Notes: a model not told the origin generated them from the letters alone. 34,263 bases of DNA from Eubacterium sp. (GCA_017459675.1 JAFUCM010000002.1:1-34263); one strand, 5' to 3'. Positions 25,064-32,741 are shown, counted from the stretch's first letter. Numbers and translations are program-made.

Positions 25064-25214
25064 AAAGGCCATGCAGTTTGTATCATTCCATAAGCAGGTA
25101 GTCCGAATCCCGCCGGTACTTGCTGAACAAGGATCCCTTGTGAAGCTTAGTACCGCTGCGAGGATGAGCTAGCGCAAGCGTGCCTGCGATGGAATATACA
25201 AACTGCATGCCTTT
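25064..25214. repeat. MITE-like 151-bp long hairpin element
   Basis: Arms 25064-25091 and 25189-25214 are near-perfect inverted repeats (ATGCAGTTTGTAT and ATACAAACTGCAT in the arms). The core has nested hairpins: GCAGG with CCTGC, CGGTAC with GTACCG, and ACAAGG with CCTTGT. The string TTAGTACCGCTGCGAGGA resembles TTAGTACTGTTGCGCGAG in the element at 15357-15583, suggesting related cores with different arms. It has no coding capacity and fills a convergent junction. Confidence 0.75.
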
Positions 25215-25232
25215 CACCATAAATATCAATAT

Positions 25233-26492
25233 TTACTTGTCCCCGTTAAACTCCTTCACAGCCTCTACCATGGCAACGATATTCTCAATCGGAGTATTTG
25301 CCTGGATATTGTGAATGGTGTTGAAGATGTAGCCGCCGTTTTTGGAGAAAATCTCCAGACGCTCCAGCACCTGTGCGCGGACTTCTTCGGGGGTACCGAA
25401 CGGAAGTACCTGCTGGGTGTCGATACCGCCGCCCCAGAACAGAATATCCTTTCCGTAGGTATCTTTGAGCCGCTTCGGATCCATGCCGGTTGCGGAGCAC
25501 TGTACCGGATTGAGCGCATCAAATCCGCTCTCGATCAGCAGCGGAATCATGTCAAAGATCGCGCCGCAGGAGTGTTTCAGCGTCTTCCACGTCGTATTGC
25601 TGTGGATCCAGTCATTCATTTTCTTATAATAAGGCAGATACAGTTCTTCAAATGTATCTGTCGACATCATCAGACTGTTCTGTGAGCCGTAGTCCGTTCC
25701 GCAGACATAGACGATATCGATGTCAGAGCCGAACTCTTCCCAGTACCGCTTAAAGTTTTCAATGGCGATGTCTGTGCCGCGCTCAAAGATTTCTTCAACC
25801 GTTTCCGGATACAGAAGCGGCGCCATATACCAGTCCGCGATGCTGCGGATGCCGCGCGGATGTTTGATGTTCGGGCCCGGGATGTTGTTCGCATCACCCA
25901 GGCAGGAATAGCACGGGCCTACCTGAATGGCGCGGTTGAGCGGTTTGATCTCCTCCATCACCTTGTGATGATATGCGATCTGCTCATCAGAAACCGGCAT
26001 GTAGTCCTCGACATTGCCGCTCGGATCCGGATCATCCTCATCGAAATCCTCGTCCGGACGCTCCAGATTGTCAAAATAATAGCCGTCAGGCGGAAAATGT
26101 CCGCTCGGCGCAACACTGTCATCTCCCTGCGGGAAAACATATGTGCCGCCTTCTCCGTCATCCTTGAGAACTGCATTGGACGGGATCAGGATCGGCGTTC
26201 CTCTGTACTCCCACTCTTTCCATTCCACATTCTTGTGACCGTAGGTGTCGCCGAAATTATAGAGCTGCTGTACATCGACACCCATCGCCTCGCCGAGATC
26301 CGGCTCCACATAGGCCGTCATCGTACACATATCATTGATCTTCGGCAGTCTCTTTTCCAGCCCGTAATAATCACGGAGCTGTGCCACCACCTGGCAGTTC
26401 ACCATGGATGTGCACATGCCGCCGAAATCCACCGGCACTTTATCAGGTTCTTTATGTGCAAATGCTGTCAATACACGTTCTCTGGATGTCAT
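25233..26492 (-). CDS. UROD/MtaA-like family protein
   Basis: A 419-residue protein of the uroporphyrinogen decarboxylase superfamily, closer to the MtaA/CmuA methyltransferase branch than to HemE. The N-terminus TSRERVLTAFAHKEPDKVPVDFG is typical of this branch. Likely zinc ligands are His and Cys in LKHSCGAI plus the later Cys in NPVQCSATG. An acidic insert (PDEDFDEDDPDPSG, near residue 146) is unusual. No corrinoid protein or other methyltransferase gene is nearby, so the methyl donor and acceptor are unknown. AAGGAG precedes ATG 26492. An AraC regulator lies 138 bp upstream on the same strand. Confidence 0.82.
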   Translation of the reverse strand: MTSRERVLTAFAHKEPDKVPVDFGGMCTSMVNCQVVAQLRDYYGLEKRLPKINDMCTMTAYVEPDLGEAMGVDVQQLYNFGDTYGHKNVEWKEWEYRGTPILIPSNAVLKDDGEGGTYVFPQGDDSVAPSGHFPPDGYYFDNLERPDEDFDEDDPDPSGNVEDYMPVSDEQIAYHHKVMEEIKPLNRAIQVGPCYSCLGDANNIPGPNIKHPRGIRSIADWYMAPLLYPETVEEIFERGTDIAIENFKRYWEEFGSDIDIVYVCGTDYGSQNSLMMSTDTFEELYLPYYKKMNDWIHSNTTWKTLKHSCGAIFDMIPLLIESGFDALNPVQCSATGMDPKRLKDTYGKDILFWGGGIDTQQVLPFGTPEEVRAQVLERLEIFSKNGGYIFNTIHNIQANTPIENIVAMVEAVKEFNGDK

Positions 26493-26630
26493 ATGTCTGT
26501 TCTCCTTTTGTGATTTGCTCTGTCGTCAGGGTTCATGTCCTGACACGATATACCGCACCTTCTGTCTTATCATAGCGCGCCGGCGCACATCAGACACTGG
26601 CAAATATCATCCAAAAATATGCAAATACAC

Positions 26631-27509
26631 TCATATATTATATCCCGAGGCATCCATCCCGTTTACCAGCTGCCGGAATTTCCCCGGCGTCAGGCCTGTA
26701 TACTGCCGGAAGCAGCGGATAAAATTGGCCGCCGAATAAAATGCACAGTCCTCCGCAATCTCCTCGACGCTCCTGGTTGTCGAAAGCAGGAGGCGCATGG
26801 ATTCCTTCATCCGCATCCGCATCAGATATAGATACGGCGTCAGTCCGAGTTCCCGGTTGAACAGGCGCGTCAGATGCGATTTGCTCACAGAAGCCGCAGC
26901 AGAAAGCTGCTCCATATCGATTTTCTCATTATAATGCATTTCCATGAATGCAATCGCGGCGCGCACCGGCTCTGAGCGCTGCGACACCTCCCTTTCCGGC
27001 GTATCGAGCATGGAAAGCATTCTGTGAACGAGCACAGAGACCTGGCCCTCGTCATCCGGCCGGTTCTTCATCAGTTCATGCAGCAGCGCAAACTGATCCT
27101 CCATATGCGCATGTCCCGTAAAATGGATTCCGCCTTTTTCACAGAACCTGCTGTAATATGCCCGCGACGCCATCCCCTGAAAATGAAACCAGTAAAAATC
27201 CGTCTCCCTGACAGCCCTGTAATGGTGCTGCAGGTTGCAGTCAAGCAGGACCACATCTCCTGCAAGTGCGTCGAATGCCTCCCCTTCATATGCAAATGCG
27301 AGCGTGCCGGATTTGATATAAAACATCAGAAAAGAATCCAGACTGCTGCGCGTCACCTGATAGACCGGATCGCAGCGGTAGCGCGACTCCATACGGACAT
27401 AGAAGAGATTCTCCCGCGCAAATGCGGTCGGCATGTGGACATGTACGCCGTCCACAACGCGGATGCCGCTCTCTTTGACTGCAAATTCTTCCGGTGTTGT
27501 TTTATTCAT
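26631..27509 (-). CDS. AraC family regulator
   Basis: A 292-residue regulator with an N-terminal cupin-like sensor domain (about 30-160) and a C-terminal AraC double helix-turn-helix (about 190-285). The first helix pair is in DMEQLSAAASVSKSHLTRLF-type sequence, and the second in SVEEIAEDCAFYSAANFIRC, followed by FRQYTGLTPGKFR. Such regulators usually sense a sugar or small metabolite and control adjacent genes; the UROD-like gene downstream is the obvious candidate target. GAGGAAGG lies upstream of ATG 27509. Confidence 0.9.
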   Translation of the reverse strand: MNKTTPEEFAVKESGIRVVDGVHVHMPTAFARENLFYVRMESRYRCDPVYQVTRSSLDSFLMFYIKSGTLAFAYEGEAFDALAGDVVLLDCNLQHHYRAVRETDFYWFHFQGMASRAYYSRFCEKGGIHFTGHAHMEDQFALLHELMKNRPDDEGQVSVLVHRMLSMLDTPEREVSQRSEPVRAAIAFMEMHYNEKIDMEQLSAAASVSKSHLTRLFNRELGLTPYLYLMRMRMKESMRLLLSTTRSVEEIAEDCAFYSAANFIRCFRQYTGLTPGKFRQLVNGMDASGYNI

Positions 27510-27602
27510 ACTTACGCCTTCCTCAGGATCCGCACGCCTGTCCGTAATACATTATCCCCGGTATCCTGCTCTGCTCAAAATGCAGCATTTCCCTTCACAG
27601 CT

Positions 27603-27631
27603 ATCATAAAGAAATATGCCTGCCTTGTCCA
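27603..27631 (-). promoter_or_regulatory. Putative promoter of the AraC gene
   Basis: Minus strand -35 TGGACA (27631-27626) and -10 TATGAT (27608-27603), 17-bp spacer. A second candidate closer to the gene is TTGAGC (27578-27573) with GATAAT (27556-27551), 16-bp spacer. Confidence 0.4.
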
Positions 27632-27666
27632 TACAAACAAAAGAGGCTGCCTTCTGCAAGACAGCC
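27632..27666 (-). terminator. Terminator downstream of hsp20
   Basis: Minus strand stem GGCTGTCTT with AAGGCAGCC (27666-27645, one G-U pair, loop GCAG) followed by CTCTTTTGTTTG. It lies about 60 bp past the hsp20 stop. Confidence 0.75.
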
Positions 27667-27724
27667 CCGTGATATGGAGGTAAATATTATCTTCTGCTGG
27701 AAACATCCATTTAACAGAACCTGT

Positions 27725-28177
27725 TTATCCCTCAATGGAGATCATCTTCTTCTCTTCGACCTTCTTCGGGACATCCTTCGGAACTTCCAGTTTCAGGACG
27801 CCGTCCTCAAACTTCGCGTGGATGTCTTCCTGCTGCATATCTTTGCCGACGAAGAAGCTTCTCTTGTAGGAACCTGTGTAACGCTCTCTGCGGATGTAAT
27901 TGCCTTTCTCATCCTTCTCATCATTGCTCTCATTCCGCTCTGCTGTTACGGTCAGATAGCCGTCATGCAGTTCAGCTGAGACATCCTCTTTCTTGAAGCC
28001 CGGCAGATCCATCTCGATCTCATAAGCATTCTCAGCTTCGCGGATATCGGTGCGCATGCTGCGTGCAGCCGGCTGATCAGCTGTTCTTGCTGCCGGAGCT
28101 GTCCGGAAGAAACGATCCCACGGGTCATCCATAAAATCATCAAAGAAACCTTTTCCAAAAACATCTGGTAATAACAT
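27725..28177 (-). CDS. Hsp20/alpha-crystallin small heat shock protein
   Basis: A 150-residue small heat shock protein that holds unfolding proteins in an ATP-independent way. The alpha-crystallin domain spans about residues 42-140 (begins MRTDIREAENAYEIEMDLPG; ends DGVLKLEVPKD, containing the conserved GVL motif). The N-terminal arm is short and aromatic, and the C-terminus ends KKMISIEG, with an IxI-type ISI anchor. ATG 28177 has AGGAGG 8 nt upstream. It is preceded by a sigma-A promoter overlapped by a CIRCE operator, so it is expected to be repressed by HrcA at normal temperature. Confidence 0.95.
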   Translation of the reverse strand: MLLPDVFGKGFFDDFMDDPWDRFFRTAPAARTADQPAARSMRTDIREAENAYEIEMDLPGFKKEDVSAELHDGYLTVTAERNESNDEKDEKGNYIRRERYTGSYKRSFFVGKDMQQEDIHAKFEDGVLKLEVPKDVPKKVEEKKMISIEG

Positions 28178-28304
28178 AAGTCATGCCTCCTTCTATAATA
28201 AATATGATGAATCTGTTATGTCAGCGATCTTCCGGCGGTCTGCTTTTTGCACCGCTCTCCGGAAAATCTCCCGGAAGCCTTTTCTATTTCCTTCCGATGA
28301 CTAT

Positions 28305-28333
28305 GTTATACCACTTATTGTTAGCAGCGTCAA
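28305..28333 (-). promoter_or_regulatory. Sigma-A promoter of hsp20
   Basis: Minus strand -35 TTGACG (28333-28328), 17-bp spacer, -10 TATAAC (28310-28305). The leader of about 120 nt contains a GC-rich imperfect hairpin (about 28228-28263). Confidence 0.75.
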
Positions 28334-28347
28334 GCGTTGAGTGCTAA
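28321..28347. promoter_or_regulatory. CIRCE operator (HrcA site) at hsp20
   Basis: The arrangement is TTAGCAGCG, 9 bp, GAGTGCTAA. The right arm is a perfect CIRCE half and the left arm matches 6 of 9 positions of TTAGCACTC; the 9-bp spacing is exact. It overlaps the -35 box of the hsp20 promoter. The degenerate arm may mean weaker repression. Confidence 0.85.
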
Positions 28348-28377
28348 TATTTTGTGAATTTTTTGTGAAATTCAAGA

Positions 28378-28414
28378 CAAAATGGCACAATCAGTATGGA
28401 TTGCGCCATTTTTT
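28378..28414. terminator. Bidirectional terminator below the lipoprotein gene
   Basis: Stem AATGGCACAATC (28381-28392) with GATTGCGCCATT (28399-28410), one mismatch, flanked by AAAA on the left and TTTTTT on the right. On the minus strand it would end the lipoprotein transcript. A second hairpin (GCACGCGAT 28440-28448 with ATCGCGTGC 28466-28474) lies between it and the gene. Confidence 0.7.
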
Positions 28415-28518
28415 CACGCTGTTTCCACTCCGGCAGCCCGCACGCGATGTAAAATGCGATCTGTGATCGCGTGCTTTATCCGCGCATGGGCTGTACAACG
28501 TCCCTGTCTGTCTTATTC

Positions 28519-29169
28519 TTATGACTGCTTCGCAAATGTGATCTGGATATTCTGGTCATTTGCATCCAGATCCAGCAGGATTGACCCGTCATCCTGAAGG
28601 GTTCCCACCTTTACAGAGAAATTCTCGCTGTCTTCGGCGCTCAGGCTCAAATTCTTATCCTTGAGGGTGTAAGTACCTTCAATATGACAGGAGTCTGTCA
28701 GTTCCGAGAGCGCATCCTCGTCGAGTGATTCTGTGATCTGATTCAGGATTTCTTCCTTAAATGCATCATACGAATCATACCCCGCTGCTTTGGCGATCTC
28801 CTCTGTGGATTCTGCTGTGACTTCCTCTCCCATCAGGCCTGCAATGATACTGTCAATCTCATTCTGCACCGCTTCCGTAACAGACGATACCAGTGAATCT
28901 GCATCAATGTCGAACACGAACGTCTCATCCTCGTTCAGCTTCAGAATGAAATCCGTCGTCACGGCACTGCTGAACTGAATACCGGAAGCTTCCGTCTCCT
29001 GGTTCAGAAGTTCCGTCATGTCAAAATTCCCGACATAGGTACCGGCTGCACTTTTCTCCGCTTCTGCGCCGCCGGCCGCTTTTGACCCGCCGCAGGCAGT
29101 GAGCATCAGGCCAAGCACGATCAAAACCGCCAGCATACATACTGCTTTCTGCTTCCATATGTATTTCAT
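28519..29169 (-). CDS. Putative lipoprotein of unknown function
   Basis: A 216-residue protein with a lipoprotein signal: charged start MKYIWKQK, a hydrophobic core, and lipobox LTAC with Cys at about residue 26, followed by GGS. The mature part is acidic (many Glu and Asp), without membrane helices. A C-terminal segment (about 165-216) reads like a beta-rich domain (GTYTLKDKNLSLSAEDSENF). I do not recognise a family. ATG 29169 follows AAAGGAGG; an upstream ATG at 29343 would add unconserved basic residues over the promoter. It is monocistronic, between the feo promoter and a bidirectional terminator. Confidence 0.75.
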   Translation of the reverse strand: MKYIWKQKAVCMLAVLIVLGLMLTACGGSKAAGGAEAEKSAAGTYVGNFDMTELLNQETEASGIQFSSAVTTDFILKLNEDETFVFDIDADSLVSSVTEAVQNEIDSIIAGLMGEEVTAESTEEIAKAAGYDSYDAFKEEILNQITESLDEDALSELTDSCHIEGTYTLKDKNLSLSAEDSENFSVKVGTLQDDGSILLDLDANDQNIQITFAKQS

Positions 29170-29247
29170 CAAGCCGTTTCCTCCTTTTATTTCATGCGTT
29201 TCCCACTTCCGTTGACACTGTATGCTTCTTTTCCTTCTATATCTCCT

Positions 29248-29276
29248 ATCATATATGAATTTTAACTTCCGCGCAA
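29248..29276 (-). promoter_or_regulatory. Promoter of the lipoprotein gene
   Basis: Minus strand -35 TTGCGC (29276-29271), 17-bp spacer, -10 TATGAT (29253-29248). Leader about 75 nt. A 20-bp perfect palindrome (CGCGCGCTGC with GCAGCGCGCG, 29306-29325) lies between this promoter and that of feoAB. Confidence 0.5.
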
Positions 29277-29410
29277 CAGGTCCGGATTCTTTACGCCAGC
29301 GCAATCGCGCGCTGCGCAGCGCGCGTGAACGGCGAAATCGCATTTAATTGCGTTACAATCGTAGTAACATGATTATTTTGTTCACTTTTGTGGTTATGCC
29401 TCGCAAACTA

Positions 29411-29439
29411 TTGACATCGAATTTGGGTTAAAATATACT
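29411..29439 (+). promoter_or_regulatory. Promoter of the FeoA-FeoB fusion gene
   Basis: Consensus -35 TTGACA (29411-29416), 17-bp spacer, -10 TATACT (29434-29439). An imperfect inverted repeat flanks the start region: AATTTGGGTT (29420-29429) with AAACCCGAATTT (29455-29466). It could be a metal-regulator site or a leader hairpin; it is not a clear Fur or DtxR box. Confidence 0.7.
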
Positions 29440-29489
29440 AATTCTTCAGAGGGGAAACCCGAATTTATAAAGGACGGTAAAAACGGAAC

Positions 29490-31862
29490 ATGACACTTAG
29501 AGAACTGGAAATCGGTAAAACCGCCGTCATCACGGCGGTCGGCGGACAGGGAGCCCTGCGCCAGCACTTTCTGGACATGGGCGTGATCCCCGGCACCGAA
29601 GTAACCATTGAAAAATATGCGCCGATGGGCGATCCGATGGAGCTGATGATTCACGGCTACCAGCTGACTCTCCGGCTTTCCGATGCAGAACAGATCTGCG
29701 TCGAGCCGGTTTCGGAGCAGGCGGCGTCACAGATTCCGGATCAGGATGATCTGGATTTTGACCACCCCCAGACAGGCTCCTCCACAAAAACGGAGCATCC
29801 CGGACTGGGCGAACGCGGCCGCTTCCATGAGAAGGCGACGGAGCACCCGCTGCCGGATATGACGACACTTTCCTTTGCGCTGGTCGGCAACCAGAACAGC
29901 GGCAAAACGACGCTCTTCAACGCTCTTACCGGCGCCAACCAGCATGTGGGCAATTTCCCGGGCGTCACGGTCAGCCGGAAAGACGGCGTCATCAAGGGAC
30001 ATCCCTACACAAGAATCACAGATCTTCCGGGCATCTACTCCATGTCGCCGTACACCAGCGAAGAACTGGTGTCCCGCAGCTTCGTCATCAACGAAAAGCC
30101 GCACGCCATCATCAATATTGTAGATGCCATGAATATCGAGCGGAATCTTTACCTGACCATGCAGCTTCTGGAAACCGGCATTCCGACAGTCATCGCCCTG
30201 AATATGATGGATGAGATTGCGGCCAACGGCGGCACCATCGACGTCAATCTGATGGAGGATCTTTTGGGCGTTCCGGTTATTCCGATCTCCGCTGCCAAAA
30301 ATTCCGGTATTGAAGAACTGGTGGAGCATGCAATTCATGTCGCCCACTTTCAGGAAAAACCGGCACGGCAGGATTTCTGTGATGAAAATGATCACAACGG
30401 AGCCGTTCACCGCTGTCTCCATGCGATCATTCACCTGATTGAGGATCATGCCGTCCGGGCGGGCCTTCCTGTCCGGTTCGCGGCAGCAAAGGTCATCGAA
30501 GGGGATTCCCTTGTCCTGCAGCAGCTGAAACTGGATGAACACGAGAGCAAGATGCTGGAGCACATCATTGTGCAGATGGAGAACGAGCGCGGCCTTGACC
30601 GCAGTGCCGCCATCGCCGATATGCGGTTTTCCTTTATCCAGAAGGTCTGTGCACAGACGGTTCACAAACCGGTCGAGAGCAAAGAACGGATCCGCAGCGA
30701 GCGGATTGACCGGATTCTGACCGGAAAATACACTGCCATCCCTGTTTTTATCGGGATTATGGCTCTGATCTTCTGGCTTACCTTCAATGTGATCGGTGCC
30801 TGGCTGCAGGGACTGCTGGAAGCCGGTATTGAGCATCTGTCCACGCTGGCGGATACCGCGCTGTCTGCGGCGGGCGTCAACGAAGCCATCCACGGGCTGA
30901 TCATTGACGGCCTCTTTGCAGGCGTCGGCAGCGTACTGAGCTTCCTGCCGATCATCGTGACGCTCTTCCTGTTTCTCTCACTGCTGGAAGACAGCGGCTA
31001 TATCGCGCGTGTGGCATTTTTCATGGATAAAATCTTACGGAGAATCGGCCTCTCCGGCCGCAGCATTGTACCGCTGCTGATCGGATTCGGCTGCACGGTA
31101 CCAGCCGTCATGGCCACACGGACACTTCCGAGTGAGCGCGACCGCAGAATGACCATTCTCCTGACACCGTTTATGAGCTGTACCGCCAAGCTGCCGATTT
31201 ACGGATTCTTTGTAAATGCATTTTTCCCGAAGCAGAGCGGACTGATCATGGTCGGTCTGTATCTTCTGGGCATTCTCGTCGGAATCCTGGCGGCATCACT
31301 TTACAGAAGAACCCTGTTTCGCGGGGAGGCCGCTCCCTTTGTCATGGAGCTGCCGAACTACCGCATGCCCGGCGCCCGCAATGTCATACAGCTGCTCTGG
31401 GAGAAAGCCAAAGACTTCCTCCAGCGCGCATTTTCCATTATTCTGATTGCAACGGTCCTTGTCTGGTTCCTGCAGAGCTTCGATCTGCATCTGAACCTGA
31501 TCCAGAACTCAGAAAACAGCATTCTGGCCGTAATCGCCGGCTGGATCGCACCAGTCTTCCGCCCGCTCGGCATGGGTGACTGGCGGATCGCAACCTCACT
31601 GATCAGCGGCTTCATCGCGAAAGAAAGCGTCGTCGCAACCATGGAAATCCTGTTCGGCAAAAATGTCGGCACCCTTCTGGCCCCTGCAGCCGCCGCATCC
31701 ATGCTGGTCTTCTCACTGCTGTACACACCATGTGTCGCAGCAATCGCCTCGGTCCGGCGTGAACTCGGCGCCAAATACGCTGTCAACATGGTCATCTGGC
31801 AGTGTATGGTCGCATGGGCTGCCGCACTCGCCGTGCGGATCATTTTCCTGATGCTGGGGTAG
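29490..31862 (+). CDS. feoB: FeoA-FeoB fusion, ferrous iron transporter
   Basis: A 790-residue Fe(II) uptake protein. Residues 1-75 are a FeoA (SH3-like) domain (LRQHFLDMGVIPGTEV). After a linker of about 45 residues comes the FeoB G-domain: G1 GNQNSGKTT (133-141), G2 GVT near 158, G3 DLPG (178-181), G4 NMMD (238-241). The membrane part has two Gate repeats with the conserved Cys in GFGCTVPAVMATRT and FMSCTAKLP. The fusion is uncommon relative to separate feoA and feoB. ATG 29490 is preceded by AAAGGA at a slightly long distance. A Cys-rich accessory gene follows 53 bp later. Confidence 0.95.
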   Translation: MTLRELEIGKTAVITAVGGQGALRQHFLDMGVIPGTEVTIEKYAPMGDPMELMIHGYQLTLRLSDAEQICVEPVSEQAASQIPDQDDLDFDHPQTGSSTKTEHPGLGERGRFHEKATEHPLPDMTTLSFALVGNQNSGKTTLFNALTGANQHVGNFPGVTVSRKDGVIKGHPYTRITDLPGIYSMSPYTSEELVSRSFVINEKPHAIINIVDAMNIERNLYLTMQLLETGIPTVIALNMMDEIAANGGTIDVNLMEDLLGVPVIPISAAKNSGIEELVEHAIHVAHFQEKPARQDFCDENDHNGAVHRCLHAIIHLIEDHAVRAGLPVRFAAAKVIEGDSLVLQQLKLDEHESKMLEHIIVQMENERGLDRSAAIADMRFSFIQKVCAQTVHKPVESKERIRSERIDRILTGKYTAIPVFIGIMALIFWLTFNVIGAWLQGLLEAGIEHLSTLADTALSAAGVNEAIHGLIIDGLFAGVGSVLSFLPIIVTLFLFLSLLEDSGYIARVAFFMDKILRRIGLSGRSIVPLLIGFGCTVPAVMATRTLPSERDRRMTILLTPFMSCTAKLPIYGFFVNAFFPKQSGLIMVGLYLLGILVGILAASLYRRTLFRGEAAPFVMELPNYRMPGARNVIQLLWEKAKDFLQRAFSIILIATVLVWFLQSFDLHLNLIQNSENSILAVIAGWIAPVFRPLGMGDWRIATSLISGFIAKESVVATMEILFGKNVGTLLAPAAAASMLVFSLLYTPCVAAIASVRRELGAKYAVNMVIWQCMVAWAAALAVRIIFLMLG

Positions 31863-31883
31863 GCGGCTGATATCACATGAACA

Positions 31884-31898
31884 GGCTGCGGCGCAGCC
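31884..31898 (+). promoter_or_regulatory. Small intercistronic hairpin
   Basis: GGCTGC, 3-nt loop, GCAGCC, placed between the feoB stop and the ribosome site of the Cys-rich gene. It has no T-run, so it is not a terminator; it could protect or process the transcript. Confidence 0.35.
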
Positions 31899-31915
31899 AT
31901 AAAAGGAGAAAACAC

Positions 31916-32080
31916 ATGAACATCTACGACATCCTTCTGATTGTGATCCTCGCAGCCATCATCATTTCCGCGCTGGTATTTACAATCCGCAGAAAAAAAC
32001 AGGGTGGTTGCAGCTGCGGCTGTGCCGGCTGCGACGGACAGAACTGTCCGTCAGCCCAAAACATGCAGCGTGATCGATAA
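31916..32080 (+). CDS. FeoB-associated Cys-rich membrane protein
   Basis: A 54-residue protein with one N-terminal membrane helix (about residues 4-24, IYDILLIVILAAIIISALVF), a basic RRKK stop-transfer stretch, then a cysteine-rich tail (CSCGCAGC and a later C). This matches the small FeoB-associated Cys-rich membrane protein family that follows feoB in many Firmicutes. It may handle or sense Fe(II) at the transporter, which is unproven. ATG 31916 has AAAAGGAG 6-7 nt upstream; an ATG 13 codons earlier lacks one. Confidence 0.85.
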   Translation: MNIYDILLIVILAAIIISALVFTIRRKKQGGCSCGCAGCDGQNCPSAQNMQRDR

Positions 32081-32154
32081 CGTGCTGTCCTGAAACCGGG
32101 ATTTTCCGTCTGTCCGCAGTTCCCTGTCCGCAGTTCCGGAAAAGCCGATAAAAT

Positions 32155-32210
32155 AGCCCTGAAAAAAAGGCCTCTTTCCGTTTTTAACGAAAGAGACCTT
32201 TTTTCTTATA
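32155..32210. terminator. Bidirectional terminator between the two feo clusters
   Basis: Stem AGGCCTCTTT with AAAGAGACCT (one mismatch), extended by an A-run on the left and a T-run on the right. It serves both convergent transcripts; its right arm overlaps the end of the HMA gene. Confidence 0.8.
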
Positions 32211-32429
32211 TGCTTCTTCTTTTACTTCACCCGCCTCATAGCCTGTGTCCGTGATCACCTGTTTTAATTTTCCTGCGTCAAGCGGTTCTTCTGAGAGGAT
32301 CACGGTCTCGCATTTACTGCGGGATGAAGTCACCTTTTTGACCTTGAAGTTTCTGCGGACCGCCTCATTGATGTGTGTTTCGCACATGCCGCACATCATG
32401 CCGTCCACGCCGATGGTTGTCTTGATCAT
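32184..32429 (-). CDS. HMA-domain metal-binding protein
   Basis: An 81-residue protein with a heavy-metal-associated domain. The metal loop is GMMCGMC (residues 10-16), close to the usual GMTCxxC, followed by HINEAV. The rest fits a ferredoxin-like fold ending DTGYEAGEV. Such proteins carry Cu(I), Zn or similar metals; here the company of FeoB and a Cys-rich protein is notable. ATG 32429 is 3 nt after the Cys-rich stop, so the two are coupled. The three extra basic residues at the tail (KKKG) are unremarkable. Confidence 0.85.
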   Translation of the reverse strand: MIKTTIGVDGMMCGMCETHINEAVRRNFKVKKVTSSRSKCETVILSEEPLDAGKLKQVITDTGYEAGEVKEEAYKKKGLFR

Positions 32430-32432
32430 TTT

Positions 32433-32618
32433 TTATTTCTGCCTCACATGATGTGCACATCCGCTGCAGGAAGCACAGGAACCGGAGCACCCGGAACAGC
32501 CGCCGCTGCATCCGCCGCAGCCGCCGCTTTTATGCCCTTTATAGATTTCTCTGCCGCACACGGCCACGAGTCCTGCGACCATAAGTGCTGCAATTACCGG
32601 TCCGATGACTGCCATCAT
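32433..32618 (-). CDS. FeoB-associated Cys-rich membrane protein, second copy
   Basis: A 61-residue protein with one N-terminal membrane helix (about 2-21) and a Cys/Gly/Ser-rich tail with eight cysteines in repeated CxxC-like spacing (GGCGGCSGGCSGCSGSCASC), ending CAHHVRQK. It is the counterpart of the protein at 31916-32080. The start at 32618 is well spaced from GGGAG; an ATG at 32627 is only 1 nt from it. A terminator-like hairpin at 32712-32741 separates it from the FeoB gene, so it may have its own weak promoter or depend on readthrough. Confidence 0.82.
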   Translation of the reverse strand: MMAVIGPVIAALMVAGLVAVCGREIYKGHKSGGCGGCSGGCSGCSGSCASCSGCAHHVRQK

Positions 32619-32695
32619 ATTCAGCATCTCCCTTCTGCTTCAAAAAATCGTATTCCGGCCATATATCCCGCCGGATCATCCCGCTTCCACGGGCT

Positions 32696-32741
32696 TCGAA
32701 AAAGAGGACTTGTCCTGCGAAGGAAAGTTCCTCCGCAGGAC
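32696..32741 (-). terminator. Terminator-like hairpin after the second feoB
   Basis: Minus strand stem GTCCTGCG with CGCAGGAC (32741-32712), extended internally by GGAA with TTCC, then a T-rich run (CTCTTTTTC). It lies between feoB and the Cys-rich gene, so it may reduce expression of the two small genes relative to the transporter. Confidence 0.7.

Noticed and set aside
28178..28300. RNA thermometer in the hsp20 leader
   Set aside because: The ribosome site is not clearly paired in any stem I can draw; the CIRCE operator already explains heat control.
29420..29466. Fur or DtxR box at the feoAB promoter
   Set aside because: The inverted repeat does not match either consensus well; kept only as an undefined operator or hairpin.
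29727..30893. A 388-residue minus-strand frame
   Set aside because: Antisense to the FeoB G-domain; a shadow caused by codon bias.
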